Source: Syngnathus acus (taxonomy: Eukaryota; Chordata; Actinopteri; Syngnathiformes; Syngnathidae). Taken from it: a DNA stretch of 64,000 nucleotides. A program made the position numbers and the translations under genes. The stretch's first letter is position 1. Each line of letters opens with the position of its first letter. Shown here one piece after another: positions 25,031-37,011 of this stretch. The stretch spans positions 3,605,164-3,669,163 of the forward strand of contig NC_051088.1 in the NCBI RefSeq assembly GCF_901709675.1, written 5' to 3'. The notes beneath the pieces were generated by a model that searched no databases, was not told the DNA's origin, and saw nothing but the letters and a program-made list of their open reading frames with translations.

Positions 25031-26381
25031 TATATTGTATTGCCATGACACGAATTGTGTTTCCACCTTCTTGGCAAGGTTACCCTTGAAAAATATACCT
25101 CGGTTTTATTTTCTGACGAAATAAATGTTTTGATTTTAGAATGGTGTGGGCGGTTATTTATGGCAACTTGAAATGCCAGTTGGATGTTTCCAACTTTGAC
25201 CAGCAGATGGCAATCTAACTGAAAAGACGGAGCCACCAAAAATAAATGTGTTGGCCTTGAGTTTTGGTGAATCTACTGGTAGCAAAAGCCCTTTCACTGG
25301 AAATACATCTACTTAAAATAAATAAATAAATAAATAAATAAATAAATGAAAAGGTAGCTGGTCTGCACATTAAATTCCTGACTTCTTTCATTAATCTATA
25401 TGGTAGTCATAGTGACAGGAAAAATAACCACATTACATATTGAAAGGTTGTTTTTAATCCAAACACTTGCTTGTTTTCTCATAGTTTTGTTAACATGTGA
25501 ATTGAGTCGTCTAATAATGATAATGAACATATATAAAATTATATGTGTGATTTTGGATTAGACTGATGATTTTTTTAATAGCCGAAGCAGGTATTTTTCA
25601 AGATGGCACAATACACAATTAACACATTCTCCACCATATTGTTGTCACCCCTGCCATCAAACTATTCTCTTAAATGAAAGCCATGAATTGGGAATATTTA
25701 GCTTTTTCCAATCCTTTGCCATGGCAAGGAACAGGATCACCATTTTAAAGTTAGAAATAGAGTCACTAATTTGAGTTTGTGGCAGCTAAAAATAATAAAG
25801 GTATGTTGCATACTCTGTGCAACGTGTGACAAAGTGCATAAGATGCCCAAATTTCATCATTGTATGAAGGAGATGAGTTAAACACACAGAAGATGGCAAG
25901 CGTACCTGTCAACTTTGGGTTGTAAAATATAGGGGGAAAAACATTTCATCAGCATATCGCCCCAATGTGTCTTTGCCAAGTTTTTTGCCCGATATTTACC
26001 ACATGAAGGAAATGTATGCGTACAGAGCTGTTTGCTAGATATTCAGTAAATTACTCTATCTACCATTGAAAACAGTGGATGATAAGCACTTTTATGTTAT
26101 GAAATTACGACCAGATAAGGTTAAATAATTTGGTTACGCTGCAACGTCCTTACTATGCAGTATTTATCACACACCAAATTAAAGTGTGTGCCACTGACTG
26201 TTCAGAGTTTCATCTTATTGGAAATGAATAAATAACAGCATACAATATTTTGAACAAAATGCAAAAGAGCTGCCTGGTGGCGAACCCATTGGTTGGTTAT
26301 AGCACAAAAACTACCAGGGCAGTCATTTTGACATGTTGGGAACTGAGCTGTAGATAGGCTGAAAGAAACTACACGCAGTTA
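25031..26381. other. Intergenic DNA with an (AAAT)n run
   Basis: A short (AAAT)n microsatellite lies at about 25315-25347. The rest is AT-rich DNA in which I see no gene or element. Confidence 0.45.
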
Positions 26382-27484
26382 CCGTATTTTCCGCCCTAAA
26401 AGGCGCACCGGATTATAAGGCGCACCTTCAATGAACGGCCCATTTTAAAACTTTGTCCATATATAAGGCGCACCGGATTATAAGGCGCATAAAATATAAG
26501 CTATACTGCAACAAACTGAGGTTGACTAGGGTTGCGGTATGCATCCACTAGCCAATAACCAACTCTGTAAACAATCGCGTTTCTCAAACGATCTCCTATA
26601 AAATGATCGGAACTGACTAAAGTTCGATCTAACGCATTGGTACTACTTACCTATGTTTCCCTTCCATATCGATCCGTAGATTTACTCGAAACATTAACAG
26701 AGCAGCCTATTTTGACATGAAATAGCCTGGTACGTATAGCAGCTATCGTTATAGCATTAGCCATCCGCAAAGTCCCACGAGCCTCAGCTCGCAATCTCCC
26801 ATGAGCCTCAGCAAAGTGTAAACAATCGCGTTTCTCAAACGATCTCCTATAAAATGATCGGAACTGACTAAAGTTCGATCTAACGCATTGGTACTACTTA
26901 CCTATGTTTCCCTTCCATATCGATCCGTAGATTTACTCGAAACATTAACAGAGCAGCCTATTTTCACATGAAATAGCCTGGTACGTATAGCAGCTATCGT
27001 CATAGCATTAGCCATCCGCAAAGTCCCACGAGCCTCAGCTCGCAATCTCCCATGAGCCTCAGCAAAGTGTAAACAATCGCGTTTCTCAAACGATCTCCTA
27101 TAAAATGATCGGAACTGACTAAAGTTCGATCTAACACATTGGTACTGCTTACCTATGTTTCCCTTCCATATCAATCCGTAAATTTACTCGAAACATTAAC
27201 GGAGCAGCCTATTTTGACATGAAATAGCCTCGCGGGTACAACAGCTATTCGGTGACGCCCCCTGACTACAGTTGCCGTAATGTTGGGAAGCGATGCGACC
27301 TTGTAATTTACTAGTCGTACTAAAACGTACTGAAACATTTTGGCAGAGCACTGTGTACAACCAGTATGGATCAACAAATTCATCAATTGATCCATATATA
27401 AGGCGCACCGGACTATAAGGCGCACTGTCGACTTTTGATAAAAATTTAGGTTTTTAGGTGCGCCTTATAGGGCGGAAAATACGG
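26382..27484. mobile_element. TA-flanked inverted-repeat element with internal tandem repeat
   Basis: The ends are inverted: the left begins CCGTATTTTCCGCCCTAAAA and the right, read inward, CCGTATTTTCCGCCCTATAA, each preceded by TA (26380-26381; 27485-27486). GGCGCACCGGATTATAAGGC-type motifs repeat near both ends. There is no transposase frame. The TA duplication suggests mariner-type mobilisation, but the family is not certain to me. Confidence 0.8.
26571..27229. repeat. 251-bp tandem repeat, about 2.6 copies
   Basis: The same unit starts at 26571, 26822 and 27073 (each at ACAATCGCGTTTCTCAAAC), so the period is exactly 251 bp. The first two copies are nearly identical; the third stops at about 27229 and has a few changes. 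The array lies wholly inside the inverted-repeat element. Confidence 0.95.
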
Positions 27485-27534
27485 TACTCTATGGTGGCCA
27501 AGCTTGGATGCAGCAATAGAAGAGAATGCAGTGA

Positions 27535-28250
27535 ATGCCAGAAATGGAGAAACCTCCCAAAGCTGGCAACTTTCCATCCATGGGACTAAGGTGGCAAAGA
27601 GTCCATGTTGATTTTGTTGGACCACTGGAGAACCAAATGGCCAGAAGTAGCCTCGGTGTCATGAAAAACAACTATTCGGAGAGAACCATCAAAGAGCTAA
27701 GGTCTACCTTCAGCAGTTTTGGGATTCCTCAACAAGTTATCAGTGATATTGGCCCACGGCTAATGTCAGAAAAGTTCAGAACATTCATGCAAGTGAATGG
27801 TATTCAGCACATCAAGTCTGCGCCGTATCATCCTGCTACAAATGGCAGAAAGAGTTATCCAAACTATGAAGCAGTTCTACAATGATTTAAATGGATTTAT
27901 GCATGCCCTTGCCATATTAATGAATTAAATACCATACGATGACATCTACCACACAGAATCCGTTAGCCTGCGCCCCGATTAAATACACCCAAAATTGCAT
28001 TCTAATCCTGTGCCAATAATGAGGTGTGGTTCCAGCAGGCAATACATTTAGACAACTTTCAGTCAGCATTAAATAGTCAGGTGCATCAGGCGCATGTCAA
28101 AGGAAAACACCTTCGGTATGCCAGCAACCGCAGAGCGGTTGCCAAATCCCCAAAGAGGCAAAACGATGCTTGTACTGGCACAAAAATTAGGACGCGTCAG
28201 TTTGTGCGCTCAAGTGCAGCTTTGCCTAAAAAGTGTGAATCCTGAAAATA
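27535..28250 (+). pseudogene. Ty3/gypsy-like integrase fragment
   Basis: The frame 27535-27885 carries an integrase core: HVDFVGPL with the first catalytic aspartate, then GIPQQVISDIGPRLMS with the second, and SAPYHPATNG. The usual glutamate block that follows has been altered by mutation (NGRKSY). The frame then breaks, and 28024-28245 continues the C-terminal integrase region in another frame. No LTRs, protease or reverse transcriptase are visible nearby, so this is an isolated fragment. Confidence 0.75.
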
Positions 28251-29217
28251 CTGATGATCTTGTTTCATTTTACTCATAAATGTCATTGTGAAATCTGGGC
28301 CTGTTTAATTGAACACAAAGCTGTCATACTGGCAGGAGATTATGACTTCCGCTGTTGTATGAGTGGCAACAGGTCTTGCCATCAAATAGAAAAGCATTTA
28401 ATTGTTCTGCCTGTTACAATACAACACTAGCACAGATGATCAATGATACATTTGTGATTAATGAATATTAATATGGGCAAATAAAGCAAAACTGGATCAT
28501 TTTCTTTGGAACTCAGTCCTGATGAACTCTCATGACACGCGGGCTTAGTCCACCATGCGCTGCGCAATCTGTGCCTTTCCTCTCACATTTCTACTCCTCC
28601 ACACAAGTACATATACATGATGGCTTGTTATTGCACCCCCACTGTTGGATCGTGTTCATATCAACCTATCCCCCAGAATGTCTCTCTGCAGTCAACCTTG
28701 ATCATTTATTTGTCTAACCATCTATTTGTGTGTGCGACCTCGTCATAGGCAACTACATTTCAGTGATTGCAGAGGCAACACCGTCAAGCTTGTGAAGGCA
28801 TCTTTTTTTATGAAGCGTTTTGAGTCAATATTTCCTGGTGACACGCAGGCTTGTTTCACAGTGGAGTGCTATGTGCTGCACAAGGCTGCCATTGAAGTTC
28901 ATTATGTGAGGGGTGGGGGCGTGGGGGCTATGGAGCAGGCTAACCACTGTGGGACTCCTTTGCTGCTGCTGGTTGTGGTTTCATGAAGATAAATAAACTA
29001 AAATGATGCTTATTAATAAAGGTCACAAATGTTTCAAGGTGTCTGCTATGACAAATTATAGTTCTTGATTACTCTTCACATTCAGCAGTAGTCTCAACTG
29101 TGAGTTTGCATTTTAAAAAAGAAATGTAGCCACATCTGATCAACACTCACCAGCCACAATATGAGATACACCAGTAAAGTCGTGAACAATTGCGAATTCT
29201 TTCGAAAGCAACAAATA
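28251..29217. other. Intergenic DNA, nothing recognised
   Basis: No exon, repeat or element that I can name. The open frame 28726-28986 has no family resemblance and no splice-site support. Confidence 0.4.
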
Positions 29218-29384
29218 TTGCGTTGGGGTTCGTTCAAGGTCGCAAATGTTTGCCAGCAGTTTTAGTAATTTTTCTTGTCGCAAGGGAACTTTGAACGCTC
29301 AGAATTCCCTTGCAACAAGAAAAGTTCAGGCAAACGTCTGCGAAGCGTTTGGCGACCATTTGCCACCTTGAACAAACCCTGCAA
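29218..29384. mobile_element. Foldback (MITE-like) element
   Basis: About 167 bp form a nearly complete palindrome. The left arm TTGCGTTGGGGTTCGTTCAA and the inverted right arm TTGCAGGGTTTGTTCAAGGT continue inward through GCAAATG, TTTGCC and TTTTCTTG(T)(C/T)GCAAGGGAA. The centre is near 29300. Such foldbacks are usually non-autonomous DNA transposons; the family is not known to me. Confidence 0.7.
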
Positions 29385-32300
29385 CATTCACTGCCTTCAA
29401 AAACACTCTTGATTGTTTTTCCGCCAGTGGGATAGGAGCTTATGGATAGATAAAGGCTGTAGATCGCCTTATTTCTTTAAAAAGACACTCTGCCTTGAAT
29501 AGCAAAACAAATATGAACTTGCCAATATATTTTACAAGCTTCAAACTACAAGTGATTGCTTAATTCATAACTCTGATTGTGTCAGTATACACAGACCATT
29601 ATCTTTACAAAGAAAAAATATGGCACGAGGATCATTTTTTTCCAACTAGCAATTATTGCATAATTTTAGATTGGTTTATAGTAAATAGACTATAAAATAA
29701 ACTAATGTACTCACTAAGAGAAACACAATACATGCAAATACCTCATATCCTTTATTGGCATATTGCCTGTATTAGCTTACTATTTTATTTTGTCCGTTTG
29801 TGTTGGCTTGTATATTGTTACCATTATTGAATCACATGTTGCCTTTGCAGACATAGGGTATTAGTGTTGCACATGGCTGCCTCGCAGCTCTGAGCTTCAG
29901 GCTTCTAATCAAGGTTCCAGCACCCTGTGTTGAGTTTGCAAGTTCTTCCTGTGCTTGTCCCCATGAGGCTGTCTGTCATGGTTGCATTTCACTCTTCCCA
30001 CTACATTCGGTCACCCTATGTGGGTTTTTCCAGGTTGCTCCCACATTTCAAAAGCATGCATGCAAGTGTGAATGTTTGTTTGTCTATGTGGGCTGGCAAG
30101 CATTCCAAGGTTTAACCCACCTCTTTCCAAAATTAAGTGATGATTGGCGCCAGCTCACCTGTGACTCAAATAAGGGTGAGCGCTGCAGAAAAAGGATGGA
30201 TGTGTTGTAAACTTTGCAGTTCCTGTTTAGGGGGAAATGACATGCATTTTGCATACCATTTCGTTTAACAGACTGCTTTTGACAAATTTAAACAAATCTC
30301 TCGGGAATGTCTATTGAAAAAAAAAAAAAAAGCCAATCACAAAAAAATCAGGAAACTTTTACTCCCCCTCCTCACAAATAAGCCCTGAGCTACACGAATA
30401 CACATTTCCATAAGTGGGTCAAGAATAACATCAGAATCGATTTCTATAATATTAATACATTTTCACTCAATAATTGGTCATGTCATGTGAAGAAACTGGG
30501 TGTGTGAGCAGTTGTGAAAATTTAAGCATTAACATCAGCCTTACCGAACAGCGATGGAAGTACTGTACTGTAGAACGCGACATTTATTTGTGCTTGATGA
30601 CTTGGACGAAACATTTAACCAATTGACTGCAGCAAAGGTCACACTGTTTTATAATCATCACAATTCCAACCTCGCAAGAAAACCATTTAGCACGATATAA
30701 TGTGTATTTTGCTAAATTGTGGGTAGGTTTAGTTTTTAGTTCCTCAAGCTCCTTAACCTGGATTTTGCAGCAAAGCTGTTTGCTTAACTGGGGCCTCTGA
30801 TCCTTATGTATTGGCGTAAACAACACATTTCAAGAACTGTTTACATCTGGTTGAACACAATGCATATTCCCTTAAATAATTTCTAGTTGGAGACATGCTC
30901 AGAGTTTGGATTAGTTGGTCTCAAAATCGAATTAGTCATTGGAGTAGTAGCAAAAAAGTTTGAACTCGTCAAGCCAATTGTAGACTAGAAAAATAACCTC
31001 AGCACTCCACCCCCTGCAGTAACAGTCTAGTGTGCTGAAACGGGACGGCTTCACCACTCGCAGCCCCCCTGTCACACTCCACACTACTCCTCCCTCCTCC
31101 TTGCATACAGGCCGGTCAGCGTGCCAGTGCGTGACAACTTCTCTCCCTCTTGTTTCTCATCTTTGCTCAACATGCGACGCGGGACCTGTGCCAACCGTTT
31201 GCCTGCAGCATTACTTCGGTGATGGTGATCAAGTAGGTTTTATGAGTATATTCCTTTCTTATTTGTAATGTATTTTATAGCATAGTGTTTGCCGCTTGCA
31301 CCAGTTTGTCCGCCTGCTCTGCGCAGGCTCATTTTGCACCTCACATAGTGCATATTTGGTTTGAATGACTGTACGTATGTCAAAAAGGCATTTGCTGATG
31401 TTCTGATATGTTATGTGTTCGCTATCGATGCCAAATTTTAGGCGACCTACAGGTATCCTTTTGAATTGATATGGCCATTGAATTACTTGGAGGATGCCAG
31501 GAACCTTGACCCTACATCTGTGCCCTGTCACTAAGAAAGCGCTACAGAAGTGGGGCTGGTGTAACGAGTGAGAGATGTGAAGATGGGCAAAGTGGCGTCC
31601 AGGGCAGCTGTGCCTCTTTAGGATTCTTGCTCCCAACCTCCTCTCACCCTTGCCAAAGTGCTATCCTTAGGTTTGGCAATTTTCCGATTGCGCATTGTGG
31701 TGTGGCCACGGCCCGTTAGTGTTTCCTTTTAAGTGTAGCAAAACTAAGTCCATTCACTTGTAAAAGAGTGCGCCCATTGGCAGATAGTTGGCCGGTTGCA
31801 CAGAGAGGCCATTCACCTTCGTAGGAAGGAGCTGAGAACTGCTTCGGAAATGCTCACCCCTGCTCCAACATTTTAATGGGGAGACTTTGGATGCCTTCTG
31901 AGGTCCCTAAATGCCCCTTGTCTGCATGACTTGACTCCACTGCTCTCCAACCTATATAGGTGAGACATTTTTTTAAACATATGGGCGCTGCCAATGTCGC
32001 AATTGGATTTTTATTTATGTTTTTTGTTAAAATAAAGAGATTTTGGATTCCCAAGATCCCAGGAGGCAGGTGGGTGGGTGCAGAGAAAGGGATTCGCTGT
32101 GCCTCTTGATTATGTTTGGATGGAGTCCAAGTGCTCTGGTTTAGTTAGACAAGGCTCATATATATACAAAGTCAGACCCAAGGCAACTCTTTTATTTGGG
32201 ATGTCATGCGGAACAAATTAAACCCCTTTTGAATGGGGACATTACGACTTGTGATCGATATCACTGTTATAAATAACGCCAGTAAAGAGGCCTTGACTGG

Positions 32301-32794
32301 ATTTTAATGAAGCTCTCTTCATGGGTGCATTCAGCGTCTCAGCATGTCCGTTTGCAAGGAGCCTAGTGCAAGTAGCCCAATCACAAATAATTCTTCCTGT
32401 TTTTGTGAACTTTTACACACCCTGGTGGAAAATAAAATAGACACGTCACAGCAAGATGGAGGCTCTGTCAGACTATTTAAGCGCGGTGACCCATAGACTT
32501 TCTCCTAGATTCTTCTTTTATCAACTCAATTAATTCAAACATAAGGGCAAACTTGGTGAGTTCAAGACTCAATAGCTGGAGTTTGTGTGGAGACAAAACC
32601 TGAGCAACACTGCAACATCAAAATTCTCAAATGACACTGTTGTTTGTGTTTAAAAGGGTTGTCATAAAAAAATAATTGGCAACTGAGGGGCCACGATCCA
32701 CACTAAGATTGGCCAGTTGTTTACTTAAAATTACGATATCTAAATAATAATTCAATTTAAAAAAAGGGAGGGCAATTGTAAACATATTTCCTTT
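29385..32794. other. Intergenic DNA upstream of sema5b
   Basis: Apart from a diverged SINE at 29880-30205 I recognise nothing. A GC-richer patch at 31040-31240, ending GATCAAGTAGG, could be a 5' untranslated exon of sema5b, but nothing in the sequence proves it. Confidence 0.4.
29880..30205 (+). mobile_element. Diverged tRNA-headed SINE copy
   Basis: Recognisable by the order of motifs GAGTTTGCAAGTTCTTCC, GTGGGTTTTTCCAGGTTGC, TCCCACATTTCAAAAGCATG, and a 3' end AAAAAGGATGGATG. It is much more diverged than the other copies. Confidence 0.6.
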
Positions 32795-32895
32795 ACTACA
32801 TTGGTGTATGAATGTGTGAGTGAATGGGTGAATGTGACGCACCATGTGATGTAGATAAAGTGCTATATATTAAGTGCAATCCATTTATCATTTGC
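32795..32895 (+). mobile_element. Fragment of a second SINE family
   Basis: The segment GTATGAATGTGTGAGTGAAT followed by GTAGATAAAGTGCTATATAT and CAATCCATTTATCA matches the 3' end of the repeat at 55560-55798. Only this 3' part is present. Confidence 0.6.
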
Positions 32896-33105
32896 TGTGG
32901 ATTTTGGAACACGATTCTTGGAAGTTTTTCCGCTAAACTATCTGAAAAGATTTTATTTTTAAATGTTTTTTGTTTGTTTTTAATTTTTTCCCCCTTGCCC
33001 TCCTTGGGGTTAAGATCAGGGGATGTCCTCAATATTTGTTAACTGTCGGTATGTGAAGCTCTTTGAGCCATTTTGGAAATTAAGAGCGATTGAGAGTAAT
33101 TTTTG

Positions 33106-33845
33106 TGCGGCACAGTGGCGCACGTCTTAGCACGACCGCCTCACCGTGTAGAGGTGGTGGGTCTGATAATGGCTCTAGCCTATTTTGGATGTTCTCCCTG
33201 TTCCCGTGTGGGTTTTCCTTGGGTACACCGGTGTCCTCCCACATTTCAAAAATGTAATGCAAAATCCACGGTTGGGTATCCATCCATCCATTTTCTGAAC
33301 CGCTTAGTCCCCACGGGGGTCGCGGGCGTGCTGGAGCCTATCTCAGCGGTCATCGGGCAGTAGGCGGGGGACACCCTGAACCGGTTGCCAGCCAATCGCA
33401 GGGCACACAGAGACAAACAACCATCCGCACTCGCACTCACACCAAGGGACAATTTGGAGCCTTCAATCGGCCTATCAAGCATGTTTTTGGGATGTGGGAG
33501 GAAACCGGAGTGCCCGGAGAAAACCCACGCGGGCCCGGGGAGAACATGCAAACTCCACACAGGGAGGGCCGGAGGTGGAATCGAACCCGCACCCTCCTAA
33601 CTGTGAGGCGGACGTGCTACCCAGCGCGCCACCGAGCCGCCTACGGTTGGGTATACCACTCCAAATTTTGATTGGAGTGGTCATGAAAGTCATGTCACTA
33701 TGGACTTTCATAGTGACATGTTCACTATGTGTGCCCTGCGATTGTCTGGCAACCCGTTCAGGTTGTCCCCTGCCTTCTACCCAGAAACCGCTGAGATAGG
33801 CTCCAGTTCGCCCACGAACCTTGTGAGGATAATGGATGGATGTAT
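33106..33845 (+). mobile_element. Older SINE split by a nested insertion
   Basis: The 5' half (33106-33278, with GTGGCGCACGTCTTAGCACG and the promoter head) and the 3' half (33643-33845, with GTGTGCCCTGCGATTGTCTG and GTGAGGATAATGGATGGATG) are one plus-strand SINE interrupted by a minus-strand copy of the same family. A 12-bp perfect hairpin (33691-33702 and 33709-33720) lies in its 3' half. Confidence 0.85.
33279..33642 (-). mobile_element. Full-length tRNA-headed SINE with 11-bp target duplication
   Basis: A 364-bp element flanked by ACGGTTGGGTA on both sides (33268-33278 and 33643-33653). On the minus strand it begins GGCGGCTCGGTGGCGCGCTG, has an A-box-like TGGCGCGCTGGG and an exact B box GGTTCGATTCC, then a non-tRNA body, and ends GGACTAAGCGG..AAATGGATGGATGGA. 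The pol III boxes and 3' GGAT run define the family; this is its best-preserved copy here. Confidence 0.92.
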
Positions 33846-35100
33846 CCACAATTTAAATTGCCCATCGAACATGTTTAGTGCTGGAGCCTTCTGTACAGTG
33901 TATTTCTGACCACTCTACAAACTCAGCCACCCCTGTGTACTCTCCAGGCAAGGTGAAGGCACCTTTGTTATTACTGAAGTGTAGCACACAGTGACAAGGT
34001 ATGAGCCCACCCAGAGAGAAAAAAAGAAACAATAAAGCTGTAAGACTTAAGTAGTTAGTTAAGGAATGAGCTCATGGACTAGAATCTCTCAATGGTCGGC
34101 TCTTTAACTCCATTTCGCTATGTTTGTCTGGTAGTCACATGTTCACTCATTTCCTCCTGTCCACTAAGAAACATGTAAGTCACATGAATTGGACACACTG
34201 TGCTGCTGATCTCTTCACTCTTCAAGTTGTTAAGGCTTTAAATTGTTTTTCTAACACAGGTCACCGCAAAAATCAGCAAATGATCCGACAAACTCAGTTA
34301 TTGAATGATTGACTCATTTCTTCCCATTAAACAGTTTTGAAATGTTTGATACAGTGGACACGAATGTCGGACACCACCTGTTTTGGAATTTTGGTCAATG
34401 TATGATTTATTTCAATTTCACAGAGTAAAGTAAAATATTGGGATATGGAAATGGCCATGGTAAAAAGTTTTTTTTTTTAACTGTTGATGTAGTATGTATT
34501 TCGTCTTCTGAAAAGACATGCCAAACAGAAAACGTCTTTAATATGAGACCGGTGTATTAAAAAATACGAACGCAACACCCACAGACCACCGGAGTGCACC
34601 GTTGTCTGCGTCTCACCCGCTGAACCGCATTTGCACCGGTTCATGGACCCCGTCTTTTTTTTTTTTTTCGTGTGTTTTGAGTGAATGGGTGTTAGTAGGG
34701 AGCGGGGGGACTGTCTGGCGGACCTCAGTAGCAGGCCTCTCACCCAGGAGGCCAACAGTTAGGGGCGGGGTGATATGTACAGTAATCCTTCGCTACATCG
34801 TGGTTCGATTATCGCGGCTTCAGTAGATTGCGGATTTTTTACCCCCCCAAAAAATTCTCAAATTCAAAATAAACCTTCTAAATTGAGGAATTATGGCACG
34901 AAAGTTGCCCACACGCCAGCAGAAGGCAAGGAGTGCCCACACAATTGCAGTGCGTACACTTGTACCTTTTTATAAAAAAAGTTGTTATAATAATAAGAGT
35001 TCTAAAAACATATTTATAGCATTGTACCCTATTTATTTTACAATAATAGGTTATAAAAACATATTTACAGTATGTATATTTTAGCCTCATATACATATGT
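33846..35100. other. Intergenic DNA, nothing recognised
   Basis: No exon or named repeat is visible in this AT-rich 1.25 kb. A T-run lies near 34655-34668. Confidence 0.4.
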
Positions 35101-35120
35101 TACACACACACGCACACACA

Positions 35121-35161
<41 letters not shown>

Positions 35162-35180
35162 GCGCACACACACACACACG

Positions 35181-35242
<62 letters not shown>

Positions 35243-35246
35243 CACA
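35101..35246. repeat. (CA)n microsatellite, outer flank of left inverted arm
   Basis: About 145 bp of CA with some CG steps and a GACA interruption. It directly abuts the left 193-bp arm, mirroring the TG tract beside the right arm. Confidence 0.95.
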
Positions 35247-35439
35247 CTATAGTTTATCCACTTGAACATTAAATTGTAGTATTGAATAAAGGTTGTATGC
35301 TGTTAGATCCAACATCAGAACTTAACTGAAATTGGGATTTGTAGTTCATCCTGAAGGTGAGGTATGGCGTTAAAAATCAGGGCTCTCAAATTCTGTAATT
35401 CTCTAATCCAGTGATTCACAACTGCAAAAGCAAGTCATG
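35247..35439 (+). repeat. Left arm of long inverted repeat around sema5b exon 1
   Basis: 193 bp running from CTATAGTTTATCCACTTGAA to AAAAGCAAGTCATG. Its reverse complement occurs at 38070-38262 with only four mismatches and no gaps. The arms are 2630 bp apart. Confidence 0.96.
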
Positions 35440-35939
35440 GTGATGATAAAGTGAGAGGTTCCCAGTTTCTTCAAACAGGTCAAAGCAATCAATAAAAACT
35501 AAATCTGTGTAGATGTGAACTTCAAACAGCTCAGAGAGAAATGTGAGAATACATGAATGTGTGTGAGGGTGAGGGGGTTTGCAGCCTTAAAACAAACATA
35601 AAAAACAAACAAACAAATTATTTTTAATTATGTTCATTTGGTACCTGTTTGCTGGTATATTTTGCTGTAAAAATGCCATATGCCTCGGTTGAGTATCCCC
35701 ATAAATAGCACAAAAAGAAGCACACACGACAAAAATCAACAAATACTAACATCAGATGACTTTCACCGGCAAAACTATATAACTCTCTATAACTATGTAA
35801 TGTTGGGTGAAAATCAGACAGAAGACCAGCAGAGTTTTCAAAGAAGAAGCTATGTCTCTAAACCAATTCTCACTAAAATGTATTTGGAGTGGGATAAAAT
35901 TATAGTAATAATAATCTGAAAATATCGGATCAAAGCTCG

Positions 35940-36070
35940 CTTTATTTTTAATGTCTGAAATAAGAAGAGGACAGTGAGATTGTGAATGTAAATGTCCTTC
36001 AGGGAGGGGAGTGAAGAACCAATAATCTTACCAGCCGTGTTCACTATGCGCTGCAGGGCCTTCATGTTTT
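35940..36070 (-). pseudogene. LINE reverse-transcriptase C-terminal fragment
   Basis: The minus-strand frame from 36065 reads MKALQRIVNTAGKIIGSSLP followed by SLKDIY, a motif found near the end of fish non-LTR retrotransposon polyproteins. Nothing else of the element survives, and the frame then drifts. Confidence 0.6.
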
Positions 36071-37011
36071 AAAATCATCCAAAATATTGAGACTAGCGTT
36101 TTAATATTTTCAAGCTTATTGCATTTTTTATCTACCCCCACATTAGTTTTGGTGGGAACCAATCGTGGGTTTGGGATACAATGGCTTCTTGGAAAACTCA
36201 GAAGCTTGCCGCCTGGCTGCATTGTCAGCCAATGAGCTGTAAACACTTAGATTCTTTCTGAAAGGAAGAACAAACGTGAAACAAACATTTTTTTTATAGC
36301 ACTACACACCAGAATAAACAAACGAATGGTAATATTGATATTGTATCTTTAGCTATATAACTGGCACAAATGTCAAAGTATAAAATTAGGTTCATATTGG
36401 CCAGCCCAGGTCTACACAGAAGAAGAGTCTCCCAAGTGGCTTTGTAGCAAAAAAAGAGGTCAGGGCAGGCATCAAAACAAGTAAACGGCCGTAAATAAAC
36501 ACAAACATGTCACCCAGCAGGCCGTCTGATGAGACTCAGATTCAGCCACTATCATTTGAATTGACGAAGCCTGTAAGCTCATGTTTTTCTTTCTTCATTA
36601 TCTTAATTTTCATTATCACATCCTTTTGTTTGAAGGTATTCAACACACTAGAAAATCTGACACAAAGAGCCTTCAAAGTTAAACCGACATCTGGCACTGA
36701 GCCCAGGCTGGTCTCTGAAAGGGCACCGCAAGTGCCCCCCCCCCTACATGTTATAGCCAGAGCTATAAGTCATTGGTGTTGAAATAGCCTTGACCAAGTC
36801 ATGCTGACAATGAAAGACTGGACAACAAGAAGACAGTCCACGATGAAACTAATTTGGTCTGATGTGTCGGCAGTTTGTGAAAATTCCGGTGTGATGGATA
36901 TGTACGTTCAATATGACTGATACCACATTGTTGTTAAGATTGACAGGCATCTCTTTGGCTTCTACAGGTGGTTCCACGGCACCCAATAGAAGATTGGATG
37001 CAACTAGAACT

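Noticed and set aside
27535-28250. A domesticated integrase gene
   Set aside because: The frame is broken, the catalytic glutamate block is altered and no start or splice structure is seen; a decayed gypsy fragment is sufficient.
31040-31240. 5' untranslated exon or promoter of sema5b
   Set aside because: GC-richer and with a possible donor, but nothing beyond composition supports it.
36507-36782. 91-residue open frame just upstream of sema5b exon 1
   Set aside because: No family similarity, not in phase with a splice to exon 1, and its codon content looks random.
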